From Marine Group I thaumarchaeote (GTDB taxonomy: Archaea > Thermoproteota > Nitrososphaeria > Nitrososphaerales > Nitrosopumilaceae), in contig JACASX010000004.1 of the NCBI GenBank assembly GCA_013390745.1, forward strand, positions 1 to 64,000: a DNA stretch of 64,000 bases, read 5' to 3'. Under the pieces are notes generated by a model. It was not told the DNA's origin and made no database searches. It saw nothing but the letters and a program-made list of their open reading frames with translations. Below are positions 53,241 to 62,115 of the stretch, piece by piece (position 1 is the first letter of the stretch; the number at the start of each line of letters is the position of its first letter). A program made the position numbers and the translations under genes.

Positions 53241-54370
53241 ATGAGTCTTATTCATATTCACGCCCAACAGATCAACTTTTAGGTTTTGATGACGTAGATA
53301 GAAGTTATCGAGTTGATCATATGACGGATGAAGATTGCCCAATTTGCAACAAAAAATTAAAACCTAAAACAGTGTATGATGCAGGCAGGACAGATAGTGT
53401 GTGTGCAAACTGTCTCATGTATGTTATTCCTGATCAAATTATCCCTGAAACTGACGATACACCTTCTGAAGCAGCAATATCTCCAGATGAGATACCTATT
53501 GCACCACTAACAAAATACGACCCAAACAAAGAAGAATTTGGAGAAAAGATAGACAAATCAGATGAAGATACCAAAGCAAAACAAGAACGCGTTGATAAAT
53601 TTGGTAGTTCATCTATGATGGGCACGAGAGATGCAAAAGGAAAACCTGTCAAATCTGTTGGAAAAAGAATCGTAAATAAAAAAACTGGCAAACAAATGAG
53701 CCTTTATCAACGTCTGGCTGTGTTGGATCGAAGGATCCCAACTAGCAAACATGATCGGGAGTGGGCGTTCTGGCGCAGAACAGTTATGAAAATAATTGAA
53801 GAAGTACTTCCAGGTATAGCAAATAAATATGTTAGAGATGATGTTTATACCCTCTTTAAAAAATGTTTAAGAAAAAAATTATTGCATGGTAGAAAATTCA
53901 CAATTTTCCTAGCTAGTTGTATACAGATAGAAACGAAAAGATCTGGAAAGGATGTTAGTGATTATGAAAAAATTGATGAAAAAATTCAAGGGGATTGGAA
54001 AAAAAAAGTTACGCAATATAATCATCTAATTCAAAAGAAATGTATTTTGAGCGAAAACCCTGACACAAATTTGCCACATAGTAGCCCTGAAAAATATGTT
54101 GAAGAAATAACAAATGCGGTTTGTACTGCAATGAAAATTGATAACCATGAAGAAATTTCTTCTGCTGCTTCGAAGATCTTGAAGAATGTTGAAGTGCTTG
54201 GAAAAAAACCGAAGAACTTGGCAGCAGCTGCTGTTTATCTTTCCTGTAGAGAACATGAATATGAAATTGACATATTCAAAATGGTTAAAATTGTAGAAAC
54301 ATCAAGTGCCACAATTAAGGCGATAGCAAGAGAACTAAATGATAAATTGAGACTAGATATATCCTTATGA
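53231..54370 (+). CDS. Diverged TFB-like transcription factor
   Basis: 379 residues. The N-terminal ribbon is C36, C39, C58, C61 (CPIC and CANC). An acidic, Pro-rich linker follows (72-125), then a B-finger-like FGSSSMMGTRD and SVGKRIVNKKTGKQMSL. Two cyclin-like repeats follow; the second has NLAAAAVYLSCREHEYEI, characteristic of TFB. It is much longer than normal TFB (about 300). Start is ATG 53231 or 53237. Likely directs RNA polymerase to element promoters. Confidence 0.75.
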   Translation: MQMNESYSYSRPTDQLLGFDDVDRSYRVDHMTDEDCPICNKKLKPKTVYDAGRTDSVCANCLMYVIPDQIIPETDDTPSEAAISPDEIPIAPLTKYDPNKEEFGEKIDKSDEDTKAKQERVDKFGSSSMMGTRDAKGKPVKSVGKRIVNKKTGKQMSLYQRLAVLDRRIPTSKHDREWAFWRRTVMKIIEEVLPGIANKYVRDDVYTLFKKCLRKKLLHGRKFTIFLASCIQIETKRSGKDVSDYEKIDEKIQGDWKKKVTQYNHLIQKKCILSENPDTNLPHSSPEKYVEEITNAVCTAMKIDNHEEISSAASKILKNVEVLGKKPKNLAAAAVYLSCREHEYEIDIFKMVKIVETSSATIKAIARELNDKLRLDISL

Positions 54371-54383
54371 AGTTGATATACAC

Positions 54384-54416
54384 GATCACATTTTTAATTG
54401 ATTTAGTGCCGTGATC
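54384..54416. promoter_or_regulatory. Inverted repeat around a TATA-like box
   Basis: GATCAC (54384-54389) and GTGATC (54411-54416) flank TTTTTAATTGATTTAG. The TATA-like segment is about 27 nt from the ATG at 54422, fitting a leaderless transcript. A repressor spanning the promoter is a reasonable guess. Confidence 0.4.
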
Positions 54417-54421
54417 AAACA

Positions 54422-55858
54422 ATGAATCGTGCAGCTGAGCTATTCGAAGAATTATCGAAGGAATTGTTATCCAAACTAGGATATCATATTGTGAAAGAAG
54501 ATTTTGATATGCGTGATGCAGTAGATGCAGAAACTGTTGATTTGTGTGTGGATTTTAAAGATGAGTTATTTTTACAGCCAGCATACTCGCCAAAAGGAAT
54601 TACTTTTGTTGAATGTAAGGAATCTATAGGTAGCAACCAAAAACCATTAGATGATCTTGAACAAAGCATCAAGCATGCAAACGAAGACGAGTATCATATA
54701 AAAAGACTTGATGGGAAAAAAGTAACTGGTGGTTTATTATTGATCAATCAAAAAGCAACTCAGTTTGATAGTGATGTAATAAATAACGCAAAGTCTAAAG
54801 GATATTATCTGTGGGACCAAAGCAGAATTTTCTTTTACGCAATGAAGGTGTTTGGTCACAGCGTCCTTGAAAATTGGGTAAGTCAAAACAGGTTAGGAAT
54901 TGTTCTAAACGAAGAAATTATGAAAAACCAATTTCATCCTGAAATGTTTCACACTACAGTTTTCGTTGGAGTGAGATATGGTGAGCAGTTAGATAATGTT
55001 GAAGTGTATTTTTCTTATTATGTTGACTGTCTAAAAAGTCCAACGGAACTAGACAGTCAGCATGATGCATTACACACCGAAAATGTCAAGATAATACTAG
55101 ATGATGTTTATCATAGACTTGAAGAAGTCAATAAAAAATATTATCCACGTCTTCAAAAAAGTGTAACTATTGAAATCCATTCTCTTTCTGGTTTTACAAA
55201 GGATGCAGAAAATAATGTCAAACTTTATTCTAAACATCAAAATGATTGGTCCAACGTTAATGCATTATCACCAAAAGTAGATGAGCATACACTATTCAAG
55301 TATGCAACAATTCCATGGGAAGCTGTAATGGATTTTGCATTTTCAAAAAGAACGGGAAGAAATACAAAAAAACGTGATCAGGTTGATGATGAATTACTAA
55401 GAATAGAAAAACTATTCACTAAAGAATTTGAGAATGGTGTTAGAGATGGCCACATTAAAGATCCATTTACGGAACATAGTTTTAGAAATAAGAATAATGG
55501 TAGTGATACAATAGCTGGTTACAAACCAATACTTGTGGCAGAGTTAACAGAAAAAACACCAATTCATCAACGCTTACTTATCTTTTCTAGAACTAAGTTA
55601 AAGGAACCAAAAATTAATGAAATTAAGAATATAATAATGGAAATTAAATCAAAACAAGACTTTCAATATACCTGGATAGGATTAATGTCTGGTTCTGGAT
55701 TTTCGTGGGAAGCTATTGAATATAACAAATCTTTCAATGAACCAGGAATTGGGTTTGGCCTTGTTGATGCAGTTACTAAGAAACTTTTTGTTAACAAGGA
55801 AACTAGTGAAGGTAAAAAACTAAATCAGATGTTTCTTTCTGAATGCATCACTTCCTAG
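54422..55858 (+). CDS. PD-(D/E)XK-like protein of unknown function, 478 aa
   Basis: The N-terminus (AAELFEELSKELLSKLGYHIVKE, then TVDLCVDF and GITFVECKES) reads like an Mrr/PD-(D/E)XK nuclease with D in VDLCVD and ExK in VECKES. The remaining 350 residues are unassigned alpha/beta with a basic stretch (KRTGRNTKKRD). It is separate from the repeat-led operons. The HEPN gene follows 42 nt later. Confidence 0.6.
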   Translation: MNRAAELFEELSKELLSKLGYHIVKEDFDMRDAVDAETVDLCVDFKDELFLQPAYSPKGITFVECKESIGSNQKPLDDLEQSIKHANEDEYHIKRLDGKKVTGGLLLINQKATQFDSDVINNAKSKGYYLWDQSRIFFYAMKVFGHSVLENWVSQNRLGIVLNEEIMKNQFHPEMFHTTVFVGVRYGEQLDNVEVYFSYYVDCLKSPTELDSQHDALHTENVKIILDDVYHRLEEVNKKYYPRLQKSVTIEIHSLSGFTKDAENNVKLYSKHQNDWSNVNALSPKVDEHTLFKYATIPWEAVMDFAFSKRTGRNTKKRDQVDDELLRIEKLFTKEFENGVRDGHIKDPFTEHSFRNKNNGSDTIAGYKPILVAELTEKTPIHQRLLIFSRTKLKEPKINEIKNIIMEIKSKQDFQYTWIGLMSGSGFSWEAIEYNKSFNEPGIGFGLVDAVTKKLFVNKETSEGKKLNQMFLSECITS

Positions 55859-55900
55859 GGGTAATATACTAGTAATTTTAAAATTGTTGAGGTTTTGTGC

Positions 55901-58018
55901 ATGAATTCTGTTCCGATGTTACCAAAAAATGGAGACTTCAATCCTTCTTTACAAAATACTGTAATGGAAGTAAAGAAATTGAAAGAAAAACTAGAGCAAA
56001 TGTTACGGGATCAAAACCTGCCTGCTGGATCAGCAGGCGTAGAAATAGATGATCTTACCGCAGTTCATAGTGAAACGAATGTTAAACTTGGAAGACTTGA
56101 CGAGTTAGAAAAGAAAGAACAGTCGATAAAAGAGACTGAAGAAAAATTGGATAAGGCAAGAGAGGCAATAACCAAACACGAGGGAGAGCTAAACTCAGTT
56201 AAACAATCAATAGGCGCAGATATAGCAGAACTAAAAGAACAAGACAAAATCATCAAAGAAGCAGAATATCAAAAGAATTACGCTAAAGATGAATATAACA
56301 AATTACTAGAAAATGAAAAAAAACTGGAAGAAAATTATGAAAAATTTCAGGAAAGTTCTATAGACGACTCTTTTGTTGATGAGGAAGATGCCCATTATAC
56401 CAAAGAAAGAGTAGAACAAGGAGAAGAAGACCAGGCAAGGCGTAAGGAAAATCAGTATGATGATTACATAGACGAGGGGCTTGAGAATACTGCAGAAGAA
56501 GAAGCTAGAGAAGCAGAAGAAGCTGCATTAGCAAGAGGTGCGACACTAGAAGAACAGCACGACGCGTATGAAACTACAAAAAATGATTTTTACTCGAAAT
56601 ATTCTTTTGGGGGGGAAGACATGAACGTATCCTTTCATACTTATGTCAAAAGTGATCTCGAAGATGGAGAAGAACGAATTAATGCCGCAGAAGAATTGAA
56701 AGATAAAGCGAAGGACAATATTACTAAAAGGCGAGCAAAGATTACTGAGTTAGAAGCACAACATGATGAAATAAGCTCTAACCTTGGTCAGGCACAGCAA
56801 GACTACGAATCTGCACGCAAAATTGCTGCTAATATGAAGCTGGAACGAGATCAATTAAAACATGATATCATGAATGGTCTAATACCGTTAATAGAAAAAA
56901 TAAACAAACTTTATGGAAATTTTATTTCTGCTAAAAAATCAAACCAAGTTGTAGAAAAATCAAATAAAGTTAAAAACGAATTAGAAGAATTAAAAAAAGA
57001 ATTAAGTAACACAGAAGACCAAGTTGATGAACACAAAGAGTTAGTACAACATGGAAAAATCAAAAGACTAGCAATTAAAATAAGTAATATTGATCAAATG
57101 CTTTATGATTTAACTATTAGGCATGACAAAATTTTGGAAACTCTTAATGAGACAGATGATAGAAACACATCTGGACTTAATCTTGAAGAACATGTCTCAA
57201 TGCAATTAAACTTGACACAACTAGTTGAAGAACGTAAACGTGTGCGCTCGTTTTTTATACAACGTTTTAACATTCCTGAAATAAAACTTGTAAAAAATTC
57301 TGAAAAACAAAGATTAAATCTTGAAGTTGATCTTGCTATTTTGCGTCAGAAGAAAAAACTAATCAGCGCATACTTGAAAAGCGAGGAAGCTTATTACACT
57401 TTTCAACAAGACCCTAAAAAATATGAAGAAGACGTGATGCGCAACCAGGCTCTGATTATCCAAAAACGACCGCCAGATATTGACCGCTTACCGCCAGATG
57501 CATTACAATACATGACAAGTACTGATGTTGAACCTCCTACGATTCAACCTGATCCTGTTCTTGTGCAAGAATTCAGCTGGATATCTACACTTGAAACAGA
57601 ATTTATAAAACTTGTAGCAAACGTTTTCAAAGACGTTAACAATTGGTGGACTGAATTAGTTCCTAGTCATGTAAGAAAGAATGCTAGACTACGTAATGAC
57701 AGAAGTAAAGATTTTTCGGAATGGGATAAAACTCAGGATTTTAAACTGCTTGGCAAACTGAATTTTAATGCTATTACACAAATTTTCACTGATCCAAAAT
57801 GTTGGAAGTACTTTTCTGATATTTTCCCGAAGCCAGCAGAATTTCAACAAGATTGGTTAATATCTATCAGATCAAAATTAATCGATACCGCCTACTGTAG
57901 AACACGTGTTAACCATAGTCATCGATTGGATGATATGAGTCATGAAATGCTCAAAGGACATTATGGCTTTTTCATAAAATGCATGGATGATTTTAAAAAA
58001 AAGAAACGTCTAGTTTAA
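55901..58018 (+). CDS. Long coiled-coil protein with C-terminal Swt1-like HEPN domain
   Basis: 705 residues. Residues 20-430 form long coiled coils (KKEQSIKETEEKLDKAREAI and more), broken by an acidic stretch. The last 150 residues, beginning WWTELVPSHVRKNARLRNDR and including LNFNAITQIF and the motif CRTRVNHSHRL, match HEPN_Swt1 domains, with R-x3-NH as the RNase motif. HEPN proteins usually cut RNA in defence or toxin roles. The start is ATG 55901; no SD or leader repeat is upstream. Confidence 0.65.
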   Translation: MNSVPMLPKNGDFNPSLQNTVMEVKKLKEKLEQMLRDQNLPAGSAGVEIDDLTAVHSETNVKLGRLDELEKKEQSIKETEEKLDKAREAITKHEGELNSVKQSIGADIAELKEQDKIIKEAEYQKNYAKDEYNKLLENEKKLEENYEKFQESSIDDSFVDEEDAHYTKERVEQGEEDQARRKENQYDDYIDEGLENTAEEEAREAEEAALARGATLEEQHDAYETTKNDFYSKYSFGGEDMNVSFHTYVKSDLEDGEERINAAEELKDKAKDNITKRRAKITELEAQHDEISSNLGQAQQDYESARKIAANMKLERDQLKHDIMNGLIPLIEKINKLYGNFISAKKSNQVVEKSNKVKNELEELKKELSNTEDQVDEHKELVQHGKIKRLAIKISNIDQMLYDLTIRHDKILETLNETDDRNTSGLNLEEHVSMQLNLTQLVEERKRVRSFFIQRFNIPEIKLVKNSEKQRLNLEVDLAILRQKKKLISAYLKSEEAYYTFQQDPKKYEEDVMRNQALIIQKRPPDIDRLPPDALQYMTSTDVEPPTIQPDPVLVQEFSWISTLETEFIKLVANVFKDVNNWWTELVPSHVRKNARLRNDRSKDFSEWDKTQDFKLLGKLNFNAITQIFTDPKCWKYFSDIFPKPAEFQQDWLISIRSKLIDTAYCRTRVNHSHRLDDMSHEMLKGHYGFFIKCMDDFKKKKRLV

Positions 58019-58033
58019 TCAACTGTGTAATTT

Positions 58034-58115
58034 AGGCATAAATTTACAAGATTTAACTATATTTTTCGGTTACAAACTGTAAAAGCCTTAGCTGATATGG
58101 CTGGCAAGTAATAGT
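58034..58115 (+). promoter_or_regulatory. Repeat leader 5 of 7
   Basis: Type B copy, AGGCATAAATTTACAAGATT, operator-like TTACA-AAC-TGTAA at 58070-58082, micro-ORF MAGK. It ends at the 50-aa gene and drives the TFB operon 58116-60419. Confidence 0.82.
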
Positions 58116-58268
58116 ATGGAAATAAGAAAAGAAAACGAAAAGGCTGGCGAACCTACCGCCGTAATCAACCACGAAAAGTGGTTTTTTGATAATGTTAGAA
58201 ATAACGAAGAGGAAACCTGGTTCCAGGATTATCATCGCAAAGTCAGAACAATAGAGGTTGCCGCATGA
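58116..58268 (+). CDS. 50-aa leader gene of the TFB operon
   Basis: Starts MEIRKENEKAGEPTAV, sharing the charged N-terminus of other post-repeat genes (METRKE). It is soluble, acidic and aromatic. It ends with ATGA overlap to the TFB gene. A small regulatory protein or translation-coupling leader; no family. Confidence 0.5.
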   Translation: MEIRKENEKAGEPTAVINHEKWFFDNVRNNEEETWFQDYHRKVRTIEVAA

Positions 58269-59179
58269 CACAAAATGATAATTTAGTTCAAAAGTGTGCA
58301 AGTTGCGGTACGCGTAATTTTGTCACAGATAATGAAACAGGTGAGATATTTTGTAAAAGATGTGGGTATGTAATCCCTGAACAAGATAACGAAATTAATT
58401 CAATTCCATATAATGTAGAGGAATGTAAAACTGGATCACCAACCTCCCTTGCAAAACATGACATGGGATTATCAACAGTCATTGGCTCAACAAAAACAGA
58501 CGCCACGGGAAAACCACTCTCAACATCCATGAAAAATCATGTAAAAAAATTAAAACTCCATGATGGTAGAAGTTTAGGTAATTCATCTGATCGAAGTCTA
58601 AAAATTGCATTTAATTTTCTTTGGAGATTAAAGGACAAGCTTACACTTTCTAACATTGTTGTAGATGATGCGGCATATATTTACAGAAAAGTAGTTGAAA
58701 AAAACCTGGTCAGAGGAAGATCAGTCACTGGTATGATGTCCGCAGCAACATATGCAGCGTGTCGCAAGAATGGAATACCAAGAAATCTTAAGGATTTTGC
58801 ACAGGTTGGAAATGTAAAACGAAAAGATGTTGCAAGATGCTATAGAATTCTTCTAAGGGAATTAGATCTACGAATGCCAGTTACGGATTCTATTCAATGC
58901 ATACCACGCATTGCAAGTGGAATTGGAATTTTAGAAAAAACAAAACAAGCTGCAATTAAAATTTTAAAGATAGTATATGAAAATGGAATGGCAGCCGGAA
59001 AAGATCCTATGGGGCTTGCCGCAGCTGCATTATACTATGCATGTTTAGAAAATGGTGAAAATGTAACACAAAGAGTAATTTCAAAGTCATCAAATGTAAC
59101 AGAGGTTACAATCAGAAATCAGTATCATGGATTAAAAAAAATGCACATCAAGAAACATTCCGAGGGGAAACAAAAATGA
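58265..59179 (+). CDS. tfb: Transcription initiation factor TFB
   Basis: 304 residues, canonical: zinc ribbon C11, C14, C30, C33 (CASC and CKRC), B-reader region SLAKHDMGLSTVIGS, and two cyclin folds with VRGRSVTGMMSAATYAACR and GLAAAALYYACLENGENVTQ. TFB binds TBP-TATA and recruits RNA polymerase. Placement inside the repeat-led element suggests an element-specific factor. Overlaps the next gene by 4 nt. Confidence 0.92.
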   Translation: MTQNDNLVQKCASCGTRNFVTDNETGEIFCKRCGYVIPEQDNEINSIPYNVEECKTGSPTSLAKHDMGLSTVIGSTKTDATGKPLSTSMKNHVKKLKLHDGRSLGNSSDRSLKIAFNFLWRLKDKLTLSNIVVDDAAYIYRKVVEKNLVRGRSVTGMMSAATYAACRKNGIPRNLKDFAQVGNVKRKDVARCYRILLRELDLRMPVTDSIQCIPRIASGIGILEKTKQAAIKILKIVYENGMAAGKDPMGLAAAALYYACLENGENVTQRVISKSSNVTEVTIRNQYHGLKKMHIKKHSEGKQK

Positions 59180-59523
59180 GTCTCTTAAAAAAAATGGATT
59201 CAGTGATGTTCAAAATTTTTCAAATTATGAATAAAATTAGCAAGTTTTCAAATCAACTAGCAGAATTTAGTTCATCTCCAGATTATGATAAGAAAAAAAC
59301 AAAAAGAAAAGACAAACACAAAAAACATCTTGATAAACTTGAGCAAAAGAAAAAAAGACTTCAGATAGAGATTGACAACATTAAGAAAAAGAGAGGTAGT
59401 AAAAAAGAAAAGAAAAAACTGCGAAAGAAAACCTCTACCGAGTCAGAAATTTTAGGCGGTTTCGACTACAAGCGCATAGGCGACGGAATGTTGAATCAGA
59501 CTGGGCATAACGATGAGGTGTAA
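59176..59523 (+). CDS. Lys-rich coiled-coil protein, 115 aa
   Basis: A strongly basic coiled coil (KKKTKRKDKHKKHLDKLEQ and further KK/EK repeats at about 40-90). It could bind nucleic acid or act as a scaffold. Ends in a hydrophilic Gly/Asn tail. Co-transcribed with TFB. Confidence 0.55.
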   Translation: MSLLKKMDSVMFKIFQIMNKISKFSNQLAEFSSSPDYDKKKTKRKDKHKKHLDKLEQKKKRLQIEIDNIKKKRGSKKEKKKLRKKTSTESEILGGFDYKRIGDGMLNQTGHNDEV

Positions 59524-59623
59524 AAACTGTCTTCTGGTAATTAGTCACCCAAGCAAAAAATCAAAGATCATACAGATTTGTGGTTTGTGTAGACGGTTTT
59601 ACGATAGGAATTTTTGGAGATAA
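59513..59623 (+). CDS. 36-aa zinc-ribbon protein
   Basis: MRCKNCLLVI...CGLCRRFYDRN has CxxC-CxxC knuckles 17 residues apart, basic in between. It starts 11 nt inside the coiled-coil gene and stops 4 nt before the J-domain gene's ATG, whose GGAGA Shine-Dalgarno it contains. Likely a real small zinc-binding protein. Confidence 0.55.
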   Translation: MRCKNCLLVISHPSKKSKIIQICGLCRRFYDRNFWR

Positions 59624-59627
59624 GACT

Positions 59628-60419
59628 ATGGTCATCGTATTCATTGTTATTATTATTTTTTTATTTGGAGTGTTTATTTTGCTATTACCGTATATTTTAG
59701 TTGCAGCGGCAATTGGCATTCCAATTTATGTTACACACCGTATCATCAAACAACATAGAAAGAAGGCTGCGGCAGCAATATGGGAAGCACAAAGGGCAAG
59801 GCGTCTTACTCCATCTCAGAGATATAGAGAGAGGCTGTTAAGACACAGGCTTAGAAAATTTAATCTTTCAGAGTTTTATGCAGAGTTAGTTTTTGGGCCA
59901 AGATGGAGAATTAAGCTGCGTAAAAAACACATAGAATCTAACCATGGATTCTTTTTTGACATAATAGCAATTAAGACAAAACTTCTCTTCGATCTTGGTT
60001 ACAGAAAGAAAATACTTCAGGGCTACACAAGACTTGCAATACAATCCATGTCCCTGGTTGACAATGTAATACTAATGATAGATTCTGTATTCAATGAAGA
60101 TCCAGAAATTGTTAGAATATATAAAAAATTTATGAATGAAAACAAGTATCACAAATACTACTACGAAAATCAATGGGAGTACTTTAAAGCACACAAGAAA
60201 ACAGAGTTTGATCCAAATTCTGAAAACATATTTGATAAAACAGAAGCCTACAAGATTTTGGGTTTGGACATAAGTGCAACGATTGAACAAGTGAAGAAAA
60301 AGTATCGGGAGCTTGCACTAAGATTGCATCCTGATAAAAACATGGCAAACAAAACTCAAGCCGAACAAAAGTTTGTGAAGATTAACCTAGCATATGAAAC
60401 TATTATGGCGGCAGCATGA
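59628..60419 (+). CDS. Membrane-anchored J-domain protein
   Basis: 263 residues. One N-terminal membrane helix (about 2-29, VFIVIIIFLFGVFILLLPYILV), a long basic helix, and a C-terminal J domain (about 200-260) with EAYKILGLDISATIEQVKKK and HPDK (H234-D236). The J domain stimulates Hsp70 ATPase. Gly/Phe and zinc regions of true DnaJ are missing. The ATG at 59628 is preceded by GGAGA. Confidence 0.75.
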   Translation: MVIVFIVIIIFLFGVFILLLPYILVAAAIGIPIYVTHRIIKQHRKKAAAAIWEAQRARRLTPSQRYRERLLRHRLRKFNLSEFYAELVFGPRWRIKLRKKHIESNHGFFFDIIAIKTKLLFDLGYRKKILQGYTRLAIQSMSLVDNVILMIDSVFNEDPEIVRIYKKFMNENKYHKYYYENQWEYFKAHKKTEFDPNSENIFDKTEAYKILGLDISATIEQVKKKYRELALRLHPDKNMANKTQAEQKFVKINLAYETIMAAA

Positions 60420-60425
60420 CTAGAA

Positions 60426-60500
60426 TATTTACAAAATTCAACCAAAATTTTTGGTTACAAACTGTAAAAGCCTTAGCTGATATGGCTGGCAAGTAATAGT
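60426..60500 (+). promoter_or_regulatory. Repeat leader 6 of 7
   Basis: Type A copy, AACCAAAA-T-TTTTGGTT, TTACA-AAC-TGTAA at 60455-60467, micro-ORF MAGK. Only here does an ATG (60416, overlapping the J-domain stop) open the full 26-codon frame through the repeat. Confidence 0.82.
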
Positions 60501-60824
60501 ATGGAAACACAAGTTGACTCTAGAAAAAAATCTGCGCTTGAAACAGTTATTGATGTTATCTTAGGCTTTATGATTTTTGTTCCAGTTAATTATTTGGTTT
60601 TACCACTCTTTGTAGATCAAATAGCAGGGTACGATATAGTTGGAATGTTAACAATATCAGCAATCTTCACTTCAATTTCGTTAGTAAGAAAATATGCAAT
60701 TAGAAGATGGTTTGAAAATCATAGGCTAGTACTTTCTGAGAAAAAAATTTGGATTATCAATAACATAAACCCTAAGCGATTCGTTCGTAATCTGTTAGAA
60801 AAATTAGGAGGGCTAAAAAATTGA
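60501..60824 (+). CDS. Phage-type two-helix membrane protein (DUF7220-like)
   Basis: 107 residues. A family pattern SALETVIDVILGFMIFVPVN then LPLF and SLVRKYAIRRWFEN matches small phage and plasmid membrane proteins. Two membrane helices (about 17-37, 47-63). Starts METQVDSRKK. Overlaps the next gene by 4 nt. This supports a viral or conjugative history. Confidence 0.65.
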   Translation: METQVDSRKKSALETVIDVILGFMIFVPVNYLVLPLFVDQIAGYDIVGMLTISAIFTSISLVRKYAIRRWFENHRLVLSEKKIWIINNINPKRFVRNLLEKLGGLKN

Positions 60825-61159
60825 TCTCCTGGTTTAAGAAAATTTTTGGAATAAAACCAAAATTATTCAGACATGGTGATCTGTTAATTAGGAAAGTTTC
60901 TTCAATACCTAAAACTGCTATACTTACATCTACTAATATCATCGCAGAGGGTGAGCTTACAGGACATAATCATCAGATTGTGGGTTCCCATCAAGTTTTT
61001 GAAACACTTGACAAGCAACTGTATTTTCAAGCCGAGGATCACGTTCTAATCAAACACCCAGATCATAATACGCTAGATATACCTGCAGGTCAGTATATTA
61101 TTGAACGCCAGAGAAGATACAATCCATTCGAAAATCTCCAGGAAGAGGTATTGGACTAG
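60821..61159 (+). CDS. Phage-associated soluble protein
   Basis: 112 residues with the pattern HGDLLIRKVSSIP, EGELTGHNHQIVG and a closing EDHVLIKHPDHNTLDIPAGQ, matching a beta-rich protein common in actinophages. His-rich, so it may bind a metal. Starts at TTG. Overlaps the next gene by one base. Confidence 0.6.
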   Translation: MISWFKKIFGIKPKLFRHGDLLIRKVSSIPKTAILTSTNIIAEGELTGHNHQIVGSHQVFETLDKQLYFQAEDHVLIKHPDHNTLDIPAGQYIIERQRRYNPFENLQEEVLD

Positions 61160-62115
61160 TGTTTTGGAAAATTTCTTTGGTTCTAGTTTTACTACTAATT
61201 ACCAACTCATTTGCTATGCAAAATAATGCAGAAGCAAGGGGTGCTGACGAACCATGTTCATACTTGAATCCAAGTGCCTTCAAAAAGGATGCGGCAGGTA
61301 ACTGTGTTCGTATTACACCCGTTGGTGTAAATACTAGCGAACCATGCTCGTATCTCAAACCAGAAAAATATCAGCGTGATCCCAATACTGGGTTATGCCA
61401 TAAAGTAACTCCATCACCACAACCACAACCCGTTACACCAGCTGCAGCAATGCCAAATTCCCCAAGCAATGGCGGATCGAATTATTATCTGGGAGTAAAT
61501 GATTTACACGCTTCATCTCAACAAGTTAATTGTGGAGCAGGTACTGTACTAAGAAATAATGTTTGTGTAGTTGGAATAAACGATGTATCTCTGACGCCTG
61601 ATTACACAATCTACATCTCTAATGTAATACTTTTGTGTATATGCGGTGCCGTAGGCTTCATTATTTACAAACTCGGACTTTACTTTCATAACAGGTGGGA
61701 CAGGACTCACAATTCGAGGATTGACAGAGATATTATAGAATTAACAACCGATGGCCGTACACAACGTAGTACTACAATAGCAAATCCGAATACAATGACG
61801 GTAACGGCAGAGGTAGCAAAAAGAATACGAGAGTATGAAAACGACTTTGAACAGACGGGACAATCAGATCCCGAATATTTTCTAGTAAAATGGAATGCAG
61901 AATTTATTGATTCATCAAAGCGAGGTAATGAGATCTATGCTAACAGTACTATAATTCCTGGAAGAACACTGAAACTAGTAAAATATCGTGACCCATCAAC
62001 AGGCCAATTGTATCTTGTCCATGTACCAGATGGAATCAATGATCCAGATGATGGGGTGGGCTGGACGCTTGGTCTGTCAGGTGATGATTATCGTGGAATG
62101 GGTGATGAAGCATGA
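61159..62115 (+). CDS. Secreted membrane protein with two PCSYL cysteine repeats
   Basis: 318 residues. A signal peptide (MFWKISLVLVLLLITNSFA) precedes two tandem units, EPCSYLNPSAFKKDAAGNC and EPCSYLKPEKYQRDPNTGLC. Pro-rich linker, then a third Cys pair (NCGAGTVLRNNVC), a membrane helix (about 150-172) and a 140-residue cytoplasmic domain. It looks like a surface or adhesion protein of the element. Start GTG. Confidence 0.65.
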   Translation: MFWKISLVLVLLLITNSFAMQNNAEARGADEPCSYLNPSAFKKDAAGNCVRITPVGVNTSEPCSYLKPEKYQRDPNTGLCHKVTPSPQPQPVTPAAAMPNSPSNGGSNYYLGVNDLHASSQQVNCGAGTVLRNNVCVVGINDVSLTPDYTIYISNVILLCICGAVGFIIYKLGLYFHNRWDRTHNSRIDRDIIELTTDGRTQRSTTIANPNTMTVTAEVAKRIREYENDFEQTGQSDPEYFLVKWNAEFIDSSKRGNEIYANSTIIPGRTLKLVKYRDPSTGQLYLVHVPDGINDPDDGVGWTLGLSGDDYRGMGDEA

